From contig CAJNOQ010000672.1 in NCBI GenBank assembly GCA_905250885.1, positions 1 through 43,690 on the forward strand: a stretch of DNA of 43,690 nt, written 5' to 3'. Within the stretch, counting starts at the first letter, position 1, and every line of letters starts with the position of its first letter. Shown in pieces: positions 22,978 to 35,222 of this stretch. This DNA is from Didymodactylos carnosus (lineage: Eukaryota > Rotifera > Eurotatoria > Philodinida > Philodinidae). Under the pieces are notes generated by a model. The model made no database searches and had not been told where the DNA came from. It saw nothing but the letters and a program-made list of their open reading frames with translations. The position numbers and the translations under genes were made by a program.

Positions 22978-24122
22978 GTGGTTCAATTTTGAGCTCACTT
23001 AGATGCAGTTTGGATGAGATTGCAATGTACGTGAATTGGAACTATCAATGTGTTTAGGATTACAACCAACATTAGATAGATCTTTTTCTCAGAATATCTG
23101 CAGTGATGCTCACATCTCTGGAAAAAAACATTAGATGAAATCTTCATACCGTTTTGACAAAAAAGTCGTAGATCAGAAATGATCTTATTTTGCAGCTCAG
23201 ACTCTACATCTGACAACACTCGACTCAAAATCGAGAAATTTTTTAAAAAAGAACGTGTAGATACCCTTAAGGAAAAACTAGTGTTGCCGAAATTTGAATG
23301 AAAAACCGCACTGGATGATCTACAAAACAAAAATTATTTCGAAAATCGATTCCAATCAAAAATTTCGATTCTGACAAAACTTAAATATTACATTTTTCCC
23401 TATTAAAAGAATATGTTGACCACTAAAGAACCATACTAAGACAGAAACAGAGATTTATATAATTATTAATGATATGTTCGACTGATAAACTAGATGTGAT
23501 CAGCCGCACAATTAAAATTCTTTCTCATACCCATGGGGATATTTTGTCGAAGTTTCAAGATGTTGGGGTCATGCAGTTGCAACATCAAATGTGTGGTCAC
23601 CAAAAGTCTCAAATTATTTTTTTCGAATGTGGGACAAAATGGGGGACGCTTATTTTAAGGAAATAACGTTATGTCAATCTAAAATACCCGATGAGCTCAA
23701 CCAAAATCACATATTACAAATAACTAAAATCAATATTATAAATTTTTTAACCATTTACCGTTAGAATTACACTGTCATTTCTTCTTACAGTTCTAATTTA
23801 GAGCTCATTCTTTCAAAGCTAATTTTTCAAATTTCAAACAATAGATTTTTCCTTTTAATTAGGTTTTATCGACAAATTCATATCACACATCTGATAAACC
23901 CTGGGAAGTGCACGACAGAAAGAGTGATGGTTTTGGAGACGGCTCACGAATCTCAGAATAACTCTATTTGCTATAAACTATCCAAACACTTATATGATAA
24001 TGATCTTAATGACAAGATATGCTAAAGAGGGCATAAATCTTTGCATATCATGTAATAACCCGCCCATCTTTTTATCACAAATATGACGCTGAAGTAGCAG
24101 GACTTCAAATAAAATTGCCAGT
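22978..24122. other. Intergenic, no gene seen
   Basis: Short ORFs only. Near 23630 the words GGGACAAAATGGGGGACGC resemble the GGGGGACG-rich block at 24123-24190, so the two may be parts of one old repeat. Confidence 0.35.
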
Positions 24123-24250
24123 GGGGGACGAAATACGTCCCCCATGGGAGATTTATTTACTGGAGGGACAAAATGGTCGAATGGGGGACATCAGAGAACC
24201 CTGGTGAACACGTGTGAACTTTTTATAAGTTCACACACGTTCACAAGCGA
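24123..24250. repeat. GC-rich hairpin and GTGAAC hairpin
   Basis: GGGGGACG (24123-24130), loop AAATA, CGTCCCCC (24136-24143) is a perfect 8-bp stem. GGGGGAC-type words recur to 24190. From about 24208, GTGAACACGTGTGAAC and the near-complement GTTCACACACGTTCAC, separated by a few AT bases, form a second stem. Possible MITE remnant, because a GGGGGACG word also occurs near 23635. Confidence 0.5.
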
Positions 24251-27200
24251 GAATGTCTTTTCATGTGTGTTCACATACGTTTTGTTTTTATCAGTAACCA
24301 CATGCGAAGAATATGAGGCGAAAAGTTTTCGTGAACAGCTCACGTGTTGTCACAATGGAATATATTTTTCACGTGTAATAAAATTATAACACACTATTTA
24401 TTATACGATATTTACTTGTGACCACAGTTCGTTTCGCGATATTTACGGGTGTACAAGCCGTTTTATATACTAAAATTTCCCCATGAGTAATGAAGTGGTA
24501 TGCTGCTTTTCTATGTGGATCAATCTTTTTTGTTTTCATACTTGTACTACACAGCACATTCCATGCAAACGACAGAAATTGGTGGTTATTCGTGTTAAAA
24601 TATAAAGAGAGAGAGAGTTGAATAGTAATAATTGATTTACGCATCAGTGGTTAAATCAATGCGTAATCGAACGTGTTAGTTATTGATAAGGGTATCGAAA
24701 ACAGTATTTTATAGTTGTGAAATTAATGAAATACATTATTCACATAAGAGTATACGAATAAATCAACGAACAATTCAATAAACAAGTGTGCTATTTGAAT
24801 TGATATTAAACCTCAGAAAAGTTGCATAAAGGAAAGAAAGAAGTTTGTGTGTTCCCTTAGAATGTTGAAATTTGGCAGAAGTTCTCTATCGTAACAATAT
24901 TAAAGATAGATAGTTAAAATTTCATTTTGATCTGAACGCCAACAGCTTCAATTTTCAGTTATCCATCTATGATTAACTCAATATTCAACATTTGTCTATA
25001 ACTACACACTGTCAATGTAGATGCAGTGTAGAAATAATTAATGTTCTAATATTTTTTAAAAAAATATTCAACGTCTGCACTGAAATAAGTTGGACATGTC
25101 TCGAAAAAGGTAACTATTTAAATGAAACAGCAAAAGAAGGTGTACCTAGACCACTCTGGGATAGTTGGATAACGTAAACATTAGACAAAGTTATAGACAA
25201 TTGCGATAGAAAAAATTGAACAAAGAACACAGCTAATTTACGACAAAAACCAATGTCTTCCTGTTTTACTATGAAACGCTCGGATGACGATTAGTATTGC
25301 GGTAAAACAAACGCATGTATATATGTATGTTTCTTCTATGAAAGACAGTGATATCATTTCTTAATTTTCTCGTATTTGCTCATTTTTCGACGACTGCAAT
25401 TAGTGCTCAATTATTAAAAAACGATCGCTAGTAGAAAACGATACCAGAATTACACCAAAAAAAATCGAAATCTCATATTGGAAAAAAATGACTTATGTGT
25501 TTTTTCCGATTCTACAAATAATTTTAGAAGAAGTTAACATTTCAACTTCGTGATGTCTAAACACTTCTTTCTTTAAATGATATTCGAAGTAGAGTCAGGA
25601 AAATTCCTGGTCTATGCAATGATTTACAGACTCTTGTATAAACAATTATACAATAATTACGGGAAAAGTTTTCTTTCGACATTTCGATATACAATTGTCC
25701 ATACTGTTTGACTTTCCAATACTCACTATTTGCTGTACCAGATTATCCATTGTACGAATTCAATTCTTGTCGACTTTTGTCGTTAATGGTGATCGTAACA
25801 GGTGAAGGATTCAGATGATTCATAAGAACATTTACGGTTCAATCAAACAGAAACATCTCATACGTAGCAAGAGAAAAATATCGAGAGCTAATAAACAACT
25901 TACCACCAGATCTAAAAAGCTAGCATGCTATGATATTTTTACAATAAACGTAAGATGGTTAATGCCACCTAATATCTATTAATGATAAATCGTCGACGAT
26001 AAGAAGGACACAGAGATACAATAATTCAATGCAAGGCTTTTAATTAATAAAACGACGAGTAACAGCAAAGACTCATCTTTGATTCAGTTATGTAAAGCAT
26101 TGCATTCACTCTTTTATTCTAGTTGTTATATATGCTTTTGTGCCATTTATCAATTGAACTTTAAGATTAAACTATCAGAAACTTGGTGTTTTGATTTCTT
26201 TATATTATATTGAAAGAGTCATTATCACATTACATACAGCCGTCGCAAAATTAGTCACAGATACAAAAACGTTGTTTGTTAGTCATCAAAGAAGTGCTTT
26301 GCAAGATTATTCAAGCGAAGCATAATCTTCGTTGTGATTAGTTGTAAGCGAGAAAAAAAGTATATTTAGATACATATTACTGTTCTTACCCATTGCGGTA
26401 TTTTTTTAAAATGTTTGTACCACGAGATTGAAAAACTTAAATTTCAATGGACTGACAAGAGCACTATGTCTTAGATATGACATATTTCCGCTTTTTAAAA
26501 TTTTACCATTGAGAAGCTTACGTTTAAATGAGACAGGCTCTTTTTCTGTTTTCAAACAAACGCAAACTTTTTATTAAAAGATTTAAAGGTGCATTTGCTT
26601 TCAAAGAAAAACTGTTTGCGCTTGATTGAAAACAAAAAGCTGAAGAGTCTCTATTCACATTTGACGTGGACCGTCCCTTTCAGGCCTGTTTTTAAACGCC
26701 ATTCTCTTTTAAAAACCAACGCAGACAGTTTAAAAGAAGAAAACTTTGTGTTTGAACGCAAGCATTTTTAAAACAACCCGAGTCAACGTTCTTGACTTAG
26801 ACAAAATCCCACGCACTTCCTATCAATTTCCTGCTAGCATCCTACCTAAATCCTGTAAGGATCTTGATAGGATTTCTCTACAATTCGATCAAAAAATGTA
26901 TAGGTTTCTTACTAGGGTGTGACCATAGCTCCGTGACTCATTAAAATGACGAATCGAACTGAAAACGTGCACTTTCAAAGATGAAAGGATAGTTCTAGGA
27001 ACAGATCTTTCCTCCAAGACGTACAAATTACTTGACTTATCTTCCATCTTTTTTGGAAACATTTTTCAGACATATTTACTAGTCCTACTTTTCCTATAGC
27101 TTTATTAAGAAGAATTACCAATCATCTCCACCATTTATATCAGGTCAGTGGGAACTCTGCAGTATATACCTTCCAAATCCTACCATAAGACATATTATGA

Positions 27201-27601
27201 AAATTTTACTATATCTTTTATAGCAAGTCTGGATCCTAACATTGAGGATTATCGAGGACCCTACTGTAAGAAACAGTAGCACTAAGGCTGGACATATAAC
27301 GCTACCATTTCTTATGATAGGATCCTGTCATAGAAGTGTTTCGTATGTGTTTCATATGTGTTCAGATTCACAGTAAGTAAATGCAGCACAAAACGTCTTC
27401 GTTAGCTATAGAATTCAGATGGAATTTGTGTCGCCGTTCTTTAATGCTTAATTGTTCGACGTAAGTGAAATTTGTCGTTAATACAAGAGTTCCAAAACAT
27501 GTCAAAGTCAGAAGCAACTTCTTTCACAATATATAACAACTTCGTAGCACCCCTTCAGACATGCAACGCCTTTTAGTTGCCTCCCTTGTACTTCGTCCTA
27601 T
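24251..27601. other. Large intergenic region, no gene seen
   Basis: About 3.3 kb of AT-rich sequence. ORFs of 60-86 codons have no recognisable content. A short inverted repeat at 26531-26657 is listed separately. Near 27178-27330, CCTACCATAAGA and TTCTTATGATAGG may be worn inverted ends. Confidence 0.35.
26531..26657. repeat. Inverted repeat, arms about 50 bases
   Basis: Left: CTCTTTTTCTGTTTTCAAAC followed by AAACGCAAAC and TTTTTATTAAAAG. Right: CTTTCAAAGAAAAACTGTTT, GCGCTTGATTGAAAACAAAA and AGCTGAAGAG. They pair as imperfect reverse complements with almost no spacer. Non-coding; probably a worn foldback repeat. Confidence 0.5.
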
Positions 27602-30531
27602 TCACACACTTATCCGTTTTTTATTTGTTACAAATTTATCACAATAACATATTTCACGAAATTCGGGCCGTTTACGCGCTATGCATTCTGAGTCGCGTCC
27701 ATATTTGTTGATTCTTGACAAACGGCGTTTTTGAATATCAAACGTTTCTTGTAGGACATCGTGCCCAACAGTGATTTCAAATTGTCCGTGTCCAGGAATG
27801 GTTTCTAATTGAAGCTGATACAATGGCATTCGTTGATCTTTACGAACTTGTTTTTCGACAGTAATATTTGATTGTGGATTAAATCCTGGCACACGTCCGT
27901 CTTTATCGATCGACTTAACAAATTTCAACATCATGTCATTAGCAGCTAATTCTTGAGCTTTGTGTACTTGGAAGAGCTTGAGCTGAGCACATTCATTTCG
28001 AACATCAGATAAATACGAGTTCAAATAGTCGACAACAGCTTGACTAATTTTTTGTATAAGTGGACGAGTTTGATAATCGACAATCGGTGTCCATTGTAAA
28101 CAAGCACACCAGTGTGACTCGACGGCAGCACTTTCACATGTACGATTATCGGGTATCGGGTGAAATAGCGAATAAGAACGATTTGATTTGGGACGATAAT
28201 CGCTGTCATCTTGAAAATTGAATAAATTCAAAAACGTTTCATGAATATCGAATGGAGTGGTTAAACGGTGAGAATTCAATCTAAAAACAATTAACACGTC
28301 TCTGAAGAAATTATTGATGATTTATGCAAAGGTAAAACACATTAAAGTTCAAACCTTTACCTTAAATTTCTAATTAAATGTGGATATCTTTTATGAAATA
28401 TCGGAGGCATTCGAATAGACATGAATGGAAGACGTTCTTCGAGCTTTCCTTGATACGATTTTCTCAACTGTGAATATCTCGCACCATGATCTGTCATTAT
28501 AATTAGCATTGTGTTATCCAAATATCCTTTTGTATTCATATGAACTAAAAAATCGTGTAATTCTCGATCAGCGTACGGTAAACGATTATTTGTATCATGA
28601 GAATATTGCGAATGAAATAGAAAAGAAAACTTGGGTTGTATAGGATACATCTCAAAGAATTCTCGCATCCAATTGAGCATGTTTTGATGGCGCGACACCG
28701 ATCCAAAACAGTAGGGTTTCGTTGTACGCATTGACTCAGCTACGAGGAAAAACGGACGCATATAATGATCGACGGGTGGATCGCGAAAACCTAACAGACG
28801 CATTTGAAATGTTCCCACAGATTGACCATCTTCGCCCCACTGAGTTACATAACCATTATCTTTGAATTTGTTCCAGATCTAGTAACGAGAAAGAATCATT
28901 TTATACACTAAGAAGATTAAAATTCGTTTTTTGAGAGTTGAAGACAATTTCTTTCTCTAAAAAGTTGCACAAGTTGATCTGTATCATGTTGTGCAGTCAT
29001 AATGCTCACTCGTGAAGTATTACTTTTAGAAATTTCTGTCACAGTCCACTGTAAAATTTCATGGTACAGACGCATTTTTCATTCATTTTTCTTAAAATAT
29101 TGTACTTGTACGCACCTTAAACGCGTCTGTACGATGAAATTTTCCAGTGGGAGCTCTTATGTTTTTGCTTAAAATAATTACTGATATTATCAGTTTTATC
29201 CCACTTCTTACCCATGGATAACGATCAACAGTTTGTGCACCTTCGTGACCACGGCGTGATTCAGGTAATTCCATTTCTGTTTGACTCGTCAGAATTGGTA
29301 ACAACGCTGCTGGAGTACCATCCCCAACGATATTGTAGCCTAAACTTCAGCAAAAGAATTTTATTCTTCAAAAAATATTTATTAGGATCTAGGTGTAGAT
29401 GCTTGCGTTTGTGGGACTGTACAAAAACTTTAGTCTGTCGAAAGATGATCACAGGTTAGAAATAACAACAAATATTTATGGATTATCTTGAGATACAAGA
29501 GCAAGAGACCAAAAAATCCGATCAATTACCTATTCCTCGAACACATACCTTTCATGACCACGGCACCCAATTGTTGAATTAAATATGAATAAGTTTTTGG
29601 TAAAAGTCTCATAAATGTCATTCGCGATATCGAATCGAAGCCAAACATCAGCACATTATAACCCAAATGTGTTTTGACCATCGGATTCCAAATGTGTCTC
29701 ATATGTAAGCCAGCATCAAACTGGATTCCACTGTGAATATTACTGTAAATTGATCCATCACGTGCTCGACAATCAGCACGAAAAAAGTCGCTAACTAACG
29801 GCATTTTATCAACAACGGGAAACAGACGTTGCCCTTCAACTGTACTAAAATCATCTTTGCCGCGTAAAATTGGACGATAAGCACAGACAATTGGACCGTG
29901 TTTATGTAGAGCTTGTTGTGATAAACGAAATGTACCTAAATACAGAAACAGAATTAACAATGATACTAATACTACTAATAGCTTGAGAAAGTAAAGAAGT
30001 TAGCTAATCAGTTATAAAACCAGAGAGTAGTGCAGTAGACAATGGAATACAAAAAGTGCGAACAAATCATGTTTTCTTTTCTGTTTTTGTGTAACTTAAG
30101 TGAAGAAAGTAAATATTTCAAAGCTATCTAACTAATAGGTTGATTTTACCATTTTCAATGTAGACCCAATTGTGTGTTTTTTCGCATTCCAAATCGCCTT
30201 TTACTGGTTGTAAATATTTCCATATATCAGGACTATCGATATCCAATTTTGGATTTTTGCAAGTCAAATGTGACAGATTAAAATAATCTTCTTTTAATAG
30301 CTGAATATTTGGCAGTATTATTTGAGGTTGCTGTCGTTTTGATTCAACTAGATCCGATTCATCAACTAGAGTTTGTTCATCATAATCACTATATACATAG
30401 AATCGTCCATATGATAAATGACGAAGAACATTTGAAAAAGATGTGTACATTAATAGAAACAATGTACATGTAACTAAACTAAACAAAGCAGTATAACGAT
30501 ATTTTGAATAACGTAAACAACGACGAATCAT
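27602..30531 (-). CDS. DUF229 family sulfatase-like type II membrane protein
   Basis: Five exons, 30150-30531, 29549-29935, 29212-29339, 28361-28878 and 27602-28280, join in phase to 697 residues. Introns are 80 to 333 bases. The protein has a basic N-terminus, then a membrane span (about 13-33), then a lumenal or extracellular domain of the DUF229 (PF02995) family, which belongs to the alkaline phosphatase/sulfatase superfamily and is expanded in nematodes and rotifers. Family marks: ECEKTHNWVYIENG (about 115-128), NVLMFGFDSISRMTFMR (about 221-237, with the D-S metal/nucleophile region), YNIVGDGTPAALLPILT (258-274), WGEDG, PPVDHYMRPFF (about 333-343), FLFHSQYSHD (385-394), MLIIMTDHGARYS (423-435, metal-binding DHG) and ERLPFMSIRMP. 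Cys-rich C-terminus. The substrate of DUF229 proteins is unknown, so no reaction is assigned. The frame is intact and the key acidic and His residues are present. Confidence 0.92.
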
Positions 30532-31208
30532 AGCTTTCTGTAGACGAGTAGATAAAGATGTAGGAAGTAGGTAACAAGTGCAATTTAATTAATAAGTGCT
30601 AGTAAATAACAAAAATTCAGGATATTTTTCGTTTTCTTCTTTTATATTTCCAACAATATGAACCAATCATAGGCGAGTTAAAGATGTTATAGAATAATAA
30701 TAATATGAATTAGCTAACAGTCGAACGTACATTGAATTAATTAATTAATGTTTTTGTTCATTAGCAAGTGCAAGTGATCTAAATAAGTTTAAAATGAAAA
30801 CGTCTGTTAAATGAGGCAATACTACTAGATTCGATTGTTCAATTACCAACTTTGGAACGTAAAGTTTTCAAAAGTCAAAGTGACATCCTCTGAAGAGCAT
30901 CAGATTTCTAAAAATTTTCTGTGTATTTTGCAATACAACCTCTGACAATACTTTAGTGACAGACTTTGGAGAGTAGCAGACTTTCTATTCTACAGATTAT
31001 CACATTTATTTTTAGGTTATTTCCTTTCACCGTAGCTTTCACAGTTTACTGTAGTTGATCCTTTTATCACACGCCTTTTCGTACAGTTAGTAACAACAAC
31101 CATTCTAAAGAAGTCGATATATCTATAACACGTTCGTTTATTGATGACGAGGGCAGATGATGCTAGTTTCTTGTTAGCATAAGAAATGAGGAGAAGTAGC
31201 AACTGACT
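30532..31208. other. 5' flank of the DUF229 gene
   Basis: AT-rich. Contains the short palindromic run AATTAATTAATTAAT near 30735. No clear promoter element or gene. Confidence 0.35.
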
Positions 31209-31489
31209 ACAGTCTAAACAAAATTTGTTCTTCAGGTTTTCAAAGAACATAAAAATCGATGGAAATTTGTTTGTCATTTGTCCTAAATAGCGAACTCAAA
31301 ATTTGTTTTTCGTTTCCCAAAGAACAAAAAAAATCAGTTTTTCACAAATTGAATAACTCATTTTGTGTTTTTGAGAGCTGAAGAACAGAATCTGAGTTCT
31401 GTTCGCTATTTGGGACAAATGAAAAACAAAATTCCCATTGATTTTTATGTTCTTTGAAAACTTGAAAAACAACTTTTTTTCAGAGTGTA
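31209..31489. mobile_element. MITE copy 1 (ACACTCTG.. / TTTTCAAAGAACAT family)
   Basis: Left half: CAGTCTAAACAAAATTTGTT, GGTTTTCAAAGAACATAAAA, TCGATGGAAATTTGTTTGTC and ATTTGTCCTAAATAGCGAAC. The right half carries their reverse complements (GTTCGCTATTTGGGACAAAT, TTTTTATGTTCTTTGAAAAC) and ends near TTTTTTTCAGAGTGTAG. The centre contains GAAGAACAGAAT. About 280 bp with no coding capacity. A shorter relative is at 35223-35405, which supports a dispersed family rather than chance pairing. Confidence 0.8.
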
Positions 31490-32322
31490 GGGACTGAAAC
31501 TCTATGGATATATAGCAAATAGTGTCTGTTAATATTCTCTCTTTCCAGAACAATAAAAGTGATTGCCGTATACGTCTACCTACGCTTGGTTTACGAGTGT
31601 AAGGAGATCGTAAACGACTGTATCACACTTTAAACAAATCCATCTTAAATAAGATGGAAGAGAATCAGCGGATTGGAAAGTTTTAAATTTAGACACATGA
31701 ATCCAACTATTTCGTAAGCGACTTATGCCATCTTATTTCAAGACAGATCATAGGTAAAGTTACTGCGCTTTTCGCAGTACTGCTCGTATTTAGCAAATTC
31801 TGAAAGCGGTTTGAACTCTAACTAGGCCAAACTGTGTTTTTCATGCTCAGTTTTGCATGAAAAATGAGGATAAAACATTTTTAGAATTTTAAAAGAATAA
31901 ACTTAAGACTTTACTTATTATTCAAAATGTCACTCAGTTTTGGTTGTTTTCAAAAAGTGAGTATTTTATAAATGTTTTATTGAAAAAGTGCCTCATCTTT
32001 TTTAGTTAACTAACGAATTGAGTAAGACTATTTAGGCTGATATGTTGGACTGGGTGTGTTTGAATCACTCAAGCAACGTAGTGCAAAACTTTAATAAATA
32101 GAAATACGAGACCCTTTAACAGCGAAAGACAAAAAAACTGAAACAGGATCCAAGTCACATCTATCTTCAGCATCTGCATGACTGCACTCAAAGAAAGACT
32201 ATTTTTCTACACATAACTCAGCAAGAGGTTGAAGAAATCACACATTACAAAGTTTATTAAAACAGTTGCCATACATGTCGGGATCGTAAAGTCGTGCTGC
32301 TTCAATGACTCGAACAAGAATA
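31490..32322. other. Intergenic, nothing recognised
   Basis: AT-rich with no ORF of interest, no clear repeat arms, no RNA gene. Confidence 0.3.
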
Positions 32323-32447
32323 AAATCGTAATAAGAGACTCTTTGACTTTATATATATGATCATCTACGCCTTCAGGTATATAAAGAACGATTTTCCGAG
32401 CAGAGGTATTATTAGTTCTATTACATCTTTGGTTTAAATCTGATTCT
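32323..32447. mobile_element. Partial inverted copy of the TTAA-flanked element
   Basis: On the opposite strand this block matches 34189-34312 inside the element at 33867-34405. Shared words include AAAATCGTAATAAGA, ACTTTATATATATGATCATC, ACGCCTTCAGGTATATAAAG, AACGATTTTCCGAGCAGAGG and TTACATCTTTGGTTTAAATC. Only a few mismatches are seen. Neither inverted terminus is present here, so it is a truncated copy or a fragment. Confidence 0.8.
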
Positions 32448-32954
32448 TGTTTTGCTTTCGCGCTGTTCTTGTCCTTTCTCTGTGCAAGAACATAAGCGGA
32501 TCAGCACTCGAAAGCTGATGTAAGATGCGGATGCGAGTCAGTGGTGGTATGCTTGTTCCGGTGACGTATGATATGCTTACTCATCGATAGACGTGTGTAG
32601 TTCTATGACTAGCTAACTGGTTTTCTCAGTGTATGCAATATATCTGGTTCATCTCAAGTGATTATTACAATACTTCTTCGCGCAGTACAATTTCATTAGA
32701 ATCGATCAATCATGTATATTTTTATACTTCATATGCCTTTTATAATCCTCTTGATCATTGAAGAAACATGAACGTTCAACGCCAGGTCATTGTTTTGTGT
32801 CAAAATCAAGAACTCTAATACGACATATCTGGGACAATCAAATTGTATACAAAGAGTTTCTCTAAAACATTTTAGTTCGTTCACCATGCGACGTAAACGA
32901 CAGTGGATCACGCGTGATATATTTCTACGACTACGAAAACAGGGTAATTTCATG

Positions 32955-33866
32955 GAGTATGAAATTTCATTGACCATTTCACACATGACTTTTTCTACCA
33001 AAATAAATAAACAAAGTCAGAAAAAGTTTTTGGAAAATTTCTGAGGAGACTCGACAGAGAAGACCCTTGACGAAATATTTTTACTCGAGAAGAATTTGTC
33101 AAGTATGTCGTTTGATGCAAGTTAGATCACGAATTTAATGTTTTGTTTCCAAGGAAAACGCTTGAGAACTGAAAAATTTTAAAATATTTATTAAGAACCT
33201 GATAAGGTCTCTGAAGAGTTTTCCTCTAAAGGACTCTCAGTTTTTTACCATATACGTATAGTTGGAAATACGTGTGCCGTCCTACATATACATTTTAAAC
33301 TGTTCTTACAGAACGCCAGTCAGACAACGCTTGAGTCAAAATTTCAATTTTGTTCGACTTGTCGTTTAAGTCGCAGAGTGATGATTGATCCTTTATGTAT
33401 TTATAGTAGCTCAATTCTAATATTGAGGACTAATATTAGGAATGTGATAAAAGTTACGTAAAAAGCGGTGTGATAAAATTCAAAACTGACAAAATTTGAC
33501 TTGATAAAAATAAAATAAAAAGTAGAAAACTTATCAGATCAAACATTGAAACTGACAAAAAATGAGTGACGTATTTGATCACATATAAATATTTGCTCAC
33601 ATCTTTGATTAATCTTTTTTCCTTACATAGGAACAAAATTATCCGCTCATATTTATGAAAGAAGTTTTTGATCGTTTAAATTAAATAGTTATCAATACAA
33701 ATAGAATGTCGTTTAAGAAATGCAACCTGACAAAAAATATTTACTCTGGAAATTCCTCTTAAAATAGAATCCTTTTTTTTAATAGAATAAATTTTATCTA
33801 AACTTCAAAATTTACAGAAAATGTGCAGTTTCAATTGATAGTGGGTCAGAAAGTCTTCCTAATTAA
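32955..33866. repeat. Direct repeat unit A (interrupted)
   Basis: Unit A starts near TTTCATGGAGTATG and ends at ..GTGGGTCAGAAAGTCTTCC, AATTAA. It matches unit B (34415-34905) over most of the length of B: ATTTCACACATGACTTTTTC, GAGGAGACT, GATCACATATAAATATTTGC, GAACAAAATTATCCG-like and AATAGAATGTCGTTTAAGAA blocks. Unit A holds about 310 extra bases (about 33175-33485) that B lacks, bounded by AAGAACTGA-type and CTGACAAAATTTGAC words. It is a worn repeat rather than a gene. Confidence 0.75.
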
Positions 33867-34405
33867 GGGTACCCCCCCCTCTTTTTTCACCTTGTTGCCA
33901 AATACGGAGCACATGTCCGATCGAGTTCAAATTTATACGAGAGATAGAAGAGCGAAAAGAAAATCGATATATTTCTGCTCAGAGTTTTATGACATGATCT
34001 TCCATGAGTTTTCTGGAAAATTCGAGTTTTCATCCAGTCACATTATGACCCCTCGAAAAAATGGAGATCGAAAGATGGAGTCGAAATTTTTACCACAGAT
34101 ACTTCAGACCCTATCTCAGAATGAAATTTGTTTTTGAAAAATATTCTTTTCTTCTCGAGATGTACGAAAACTACACAACTTTGTGTAGAATCAGATTTAA
34201 ACCAAAGATGTAATAGAACTAATAATACCTCTGCTCGGAAAATCGTTCTTTATATACCTGAAGGCGTAGATGATCATATATATAAAGTCAAAGAGTCTTA
34301 TTACGATTTTCTTTTCGCTCTTCTATCTCTGGTATAAATTTGAACTCGATCGGACATATGCTCCATATTTGGCAATAAGGTGAAAAAAGAGGGAGGCGGG
34401 TACCC
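33867..34405. mobile_element. 539-bp TTAA-flanked inverted-repeat element (piggyBac-like MITE candidate)
   Basis: TTAA occurs on both sides (33863-33866 and 34406-34409). The ends start GGGTACCC and share roughly 100 bases of inverted repeat: CTCTTTTTTCACCTT, GCCAAATA(C/T)GGAGCA, ATGTCCGATCGAGTTCAAAT, TTATAC.AGAGATAGAAG and AGCGAAAAGAAAATCG. The interior has only short ORFs. TTAA duplications are typical of piggyBac-type transposases, so it is probably moved by such an enzyme supplied elsewhere, although the GGGTACCC end is not the usual piggyBac CCC start. The insertion sits at the end of unit A. Unit B has the same site unoccupied (34902-34905). Confidence 0.85.
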
Positions 34406-34414
34406 TTAACTAAC

Positions 34415-34905
34415 GCCATTCATGGAATATGGAACTTGACTATTTCACACATGACTTTTTCTATCAAAATAAATAAATAAAACAGAAAAAAAATTCGGAA
34501 AATTCTTGAGGAGACTGCAAGGAGAAGACCTTTGACGAATTTGATCATTGTTTCGAAGGAAAACGTTTAAGAACTGACAAAATTTGACGTGAAAATAAAA
34601 AGTGTAAAATAAAAAGTGAAAAAATTATCAAATCAAGGGATTCAAACTTAAAACAAGAAATGAGTGAAAACTGTGTTTGATCACATATAAATATTTGCTC
34701 ATATCTTTGATCAATCCTTTTCCCTTCATAGAAACAAAATTATCCGTCCATATTTATAAAAGAAATTTTTGGTCGTTTAAATTAAATAGTTGTCAATACA
34801 TATAGAATGTCGTTTAAGAAATGCAACCTGACGAATCGAAGCTTCAAAATTTACAGAAAATGTGCGGTCTCAGTCGATAGTGGGTCAGAGTGTCTTTCTA
34901 ATTAA
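34415..34905. repeat. Direct repeat unit B with intact empty TTAA site
   Basis: Unit B lies immediately right of the TTAA element and repeats the content of unit A. It ends GTGGGTCAGAGTGTCTTTCT, AATTAACTAA, the same junction that is split in unit A by the 539-bp element. So the duplication came first and the insertion later, in A only. Confidence 0.75.
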
Positions 34906-35222
34906 CTAAAGTAAGTTTAAAGAGCTAATCTTGAAAAGGGATATCAGGAATATTCAATAAAGGACATTAGTTGGGGAAATAAGAGAGTAAAATTGATACT
35001 TTGGACAGGGAGGAAGGACGTTATCTGAAACACGTATGGATGACTCTAACCGCAGACAGGTATCTAAAGTAATTCAACCACATGTTTCAAAATAGAAGAC
35101 GTCTTCCAGCGCATATTTTTTGCAAAATTGCCTTTCTCCTTTTACAAAGTTTTTTTGAAAAAAAAACAAGAAAAAGGTTGTTTTTGTTTGAAGTTGCGAC
35201 TATCTTAAAATCGTTCGGATGT
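34906..35222. other. Intergenic, nothing recognised
   Basis: AT-rich spacer between the repeat pair and the MITE. No ORF or arms noticed. Confidence 0.3.

Noticed and set aside
26820-27330. Recurring AGGATCC/TAGGAT words as a transposon
   Set aside because: Matches are short and scattered. Only one weak inverted pair (about 27178 and 27318) was found, not enough to bound an element.
29092-29459. ORFs on both strands over the DUF229 gene
   Set aside because: Frame shadows across exon 3 and its flanking introns. The minus-strand exon reading matches the family.
33823-34337. Plus-strand ORFs of 104 and 69 codons
   Set aside because: They run across the ends of the TTAA-flanked inverted-repeat element and have no recognisable domain.
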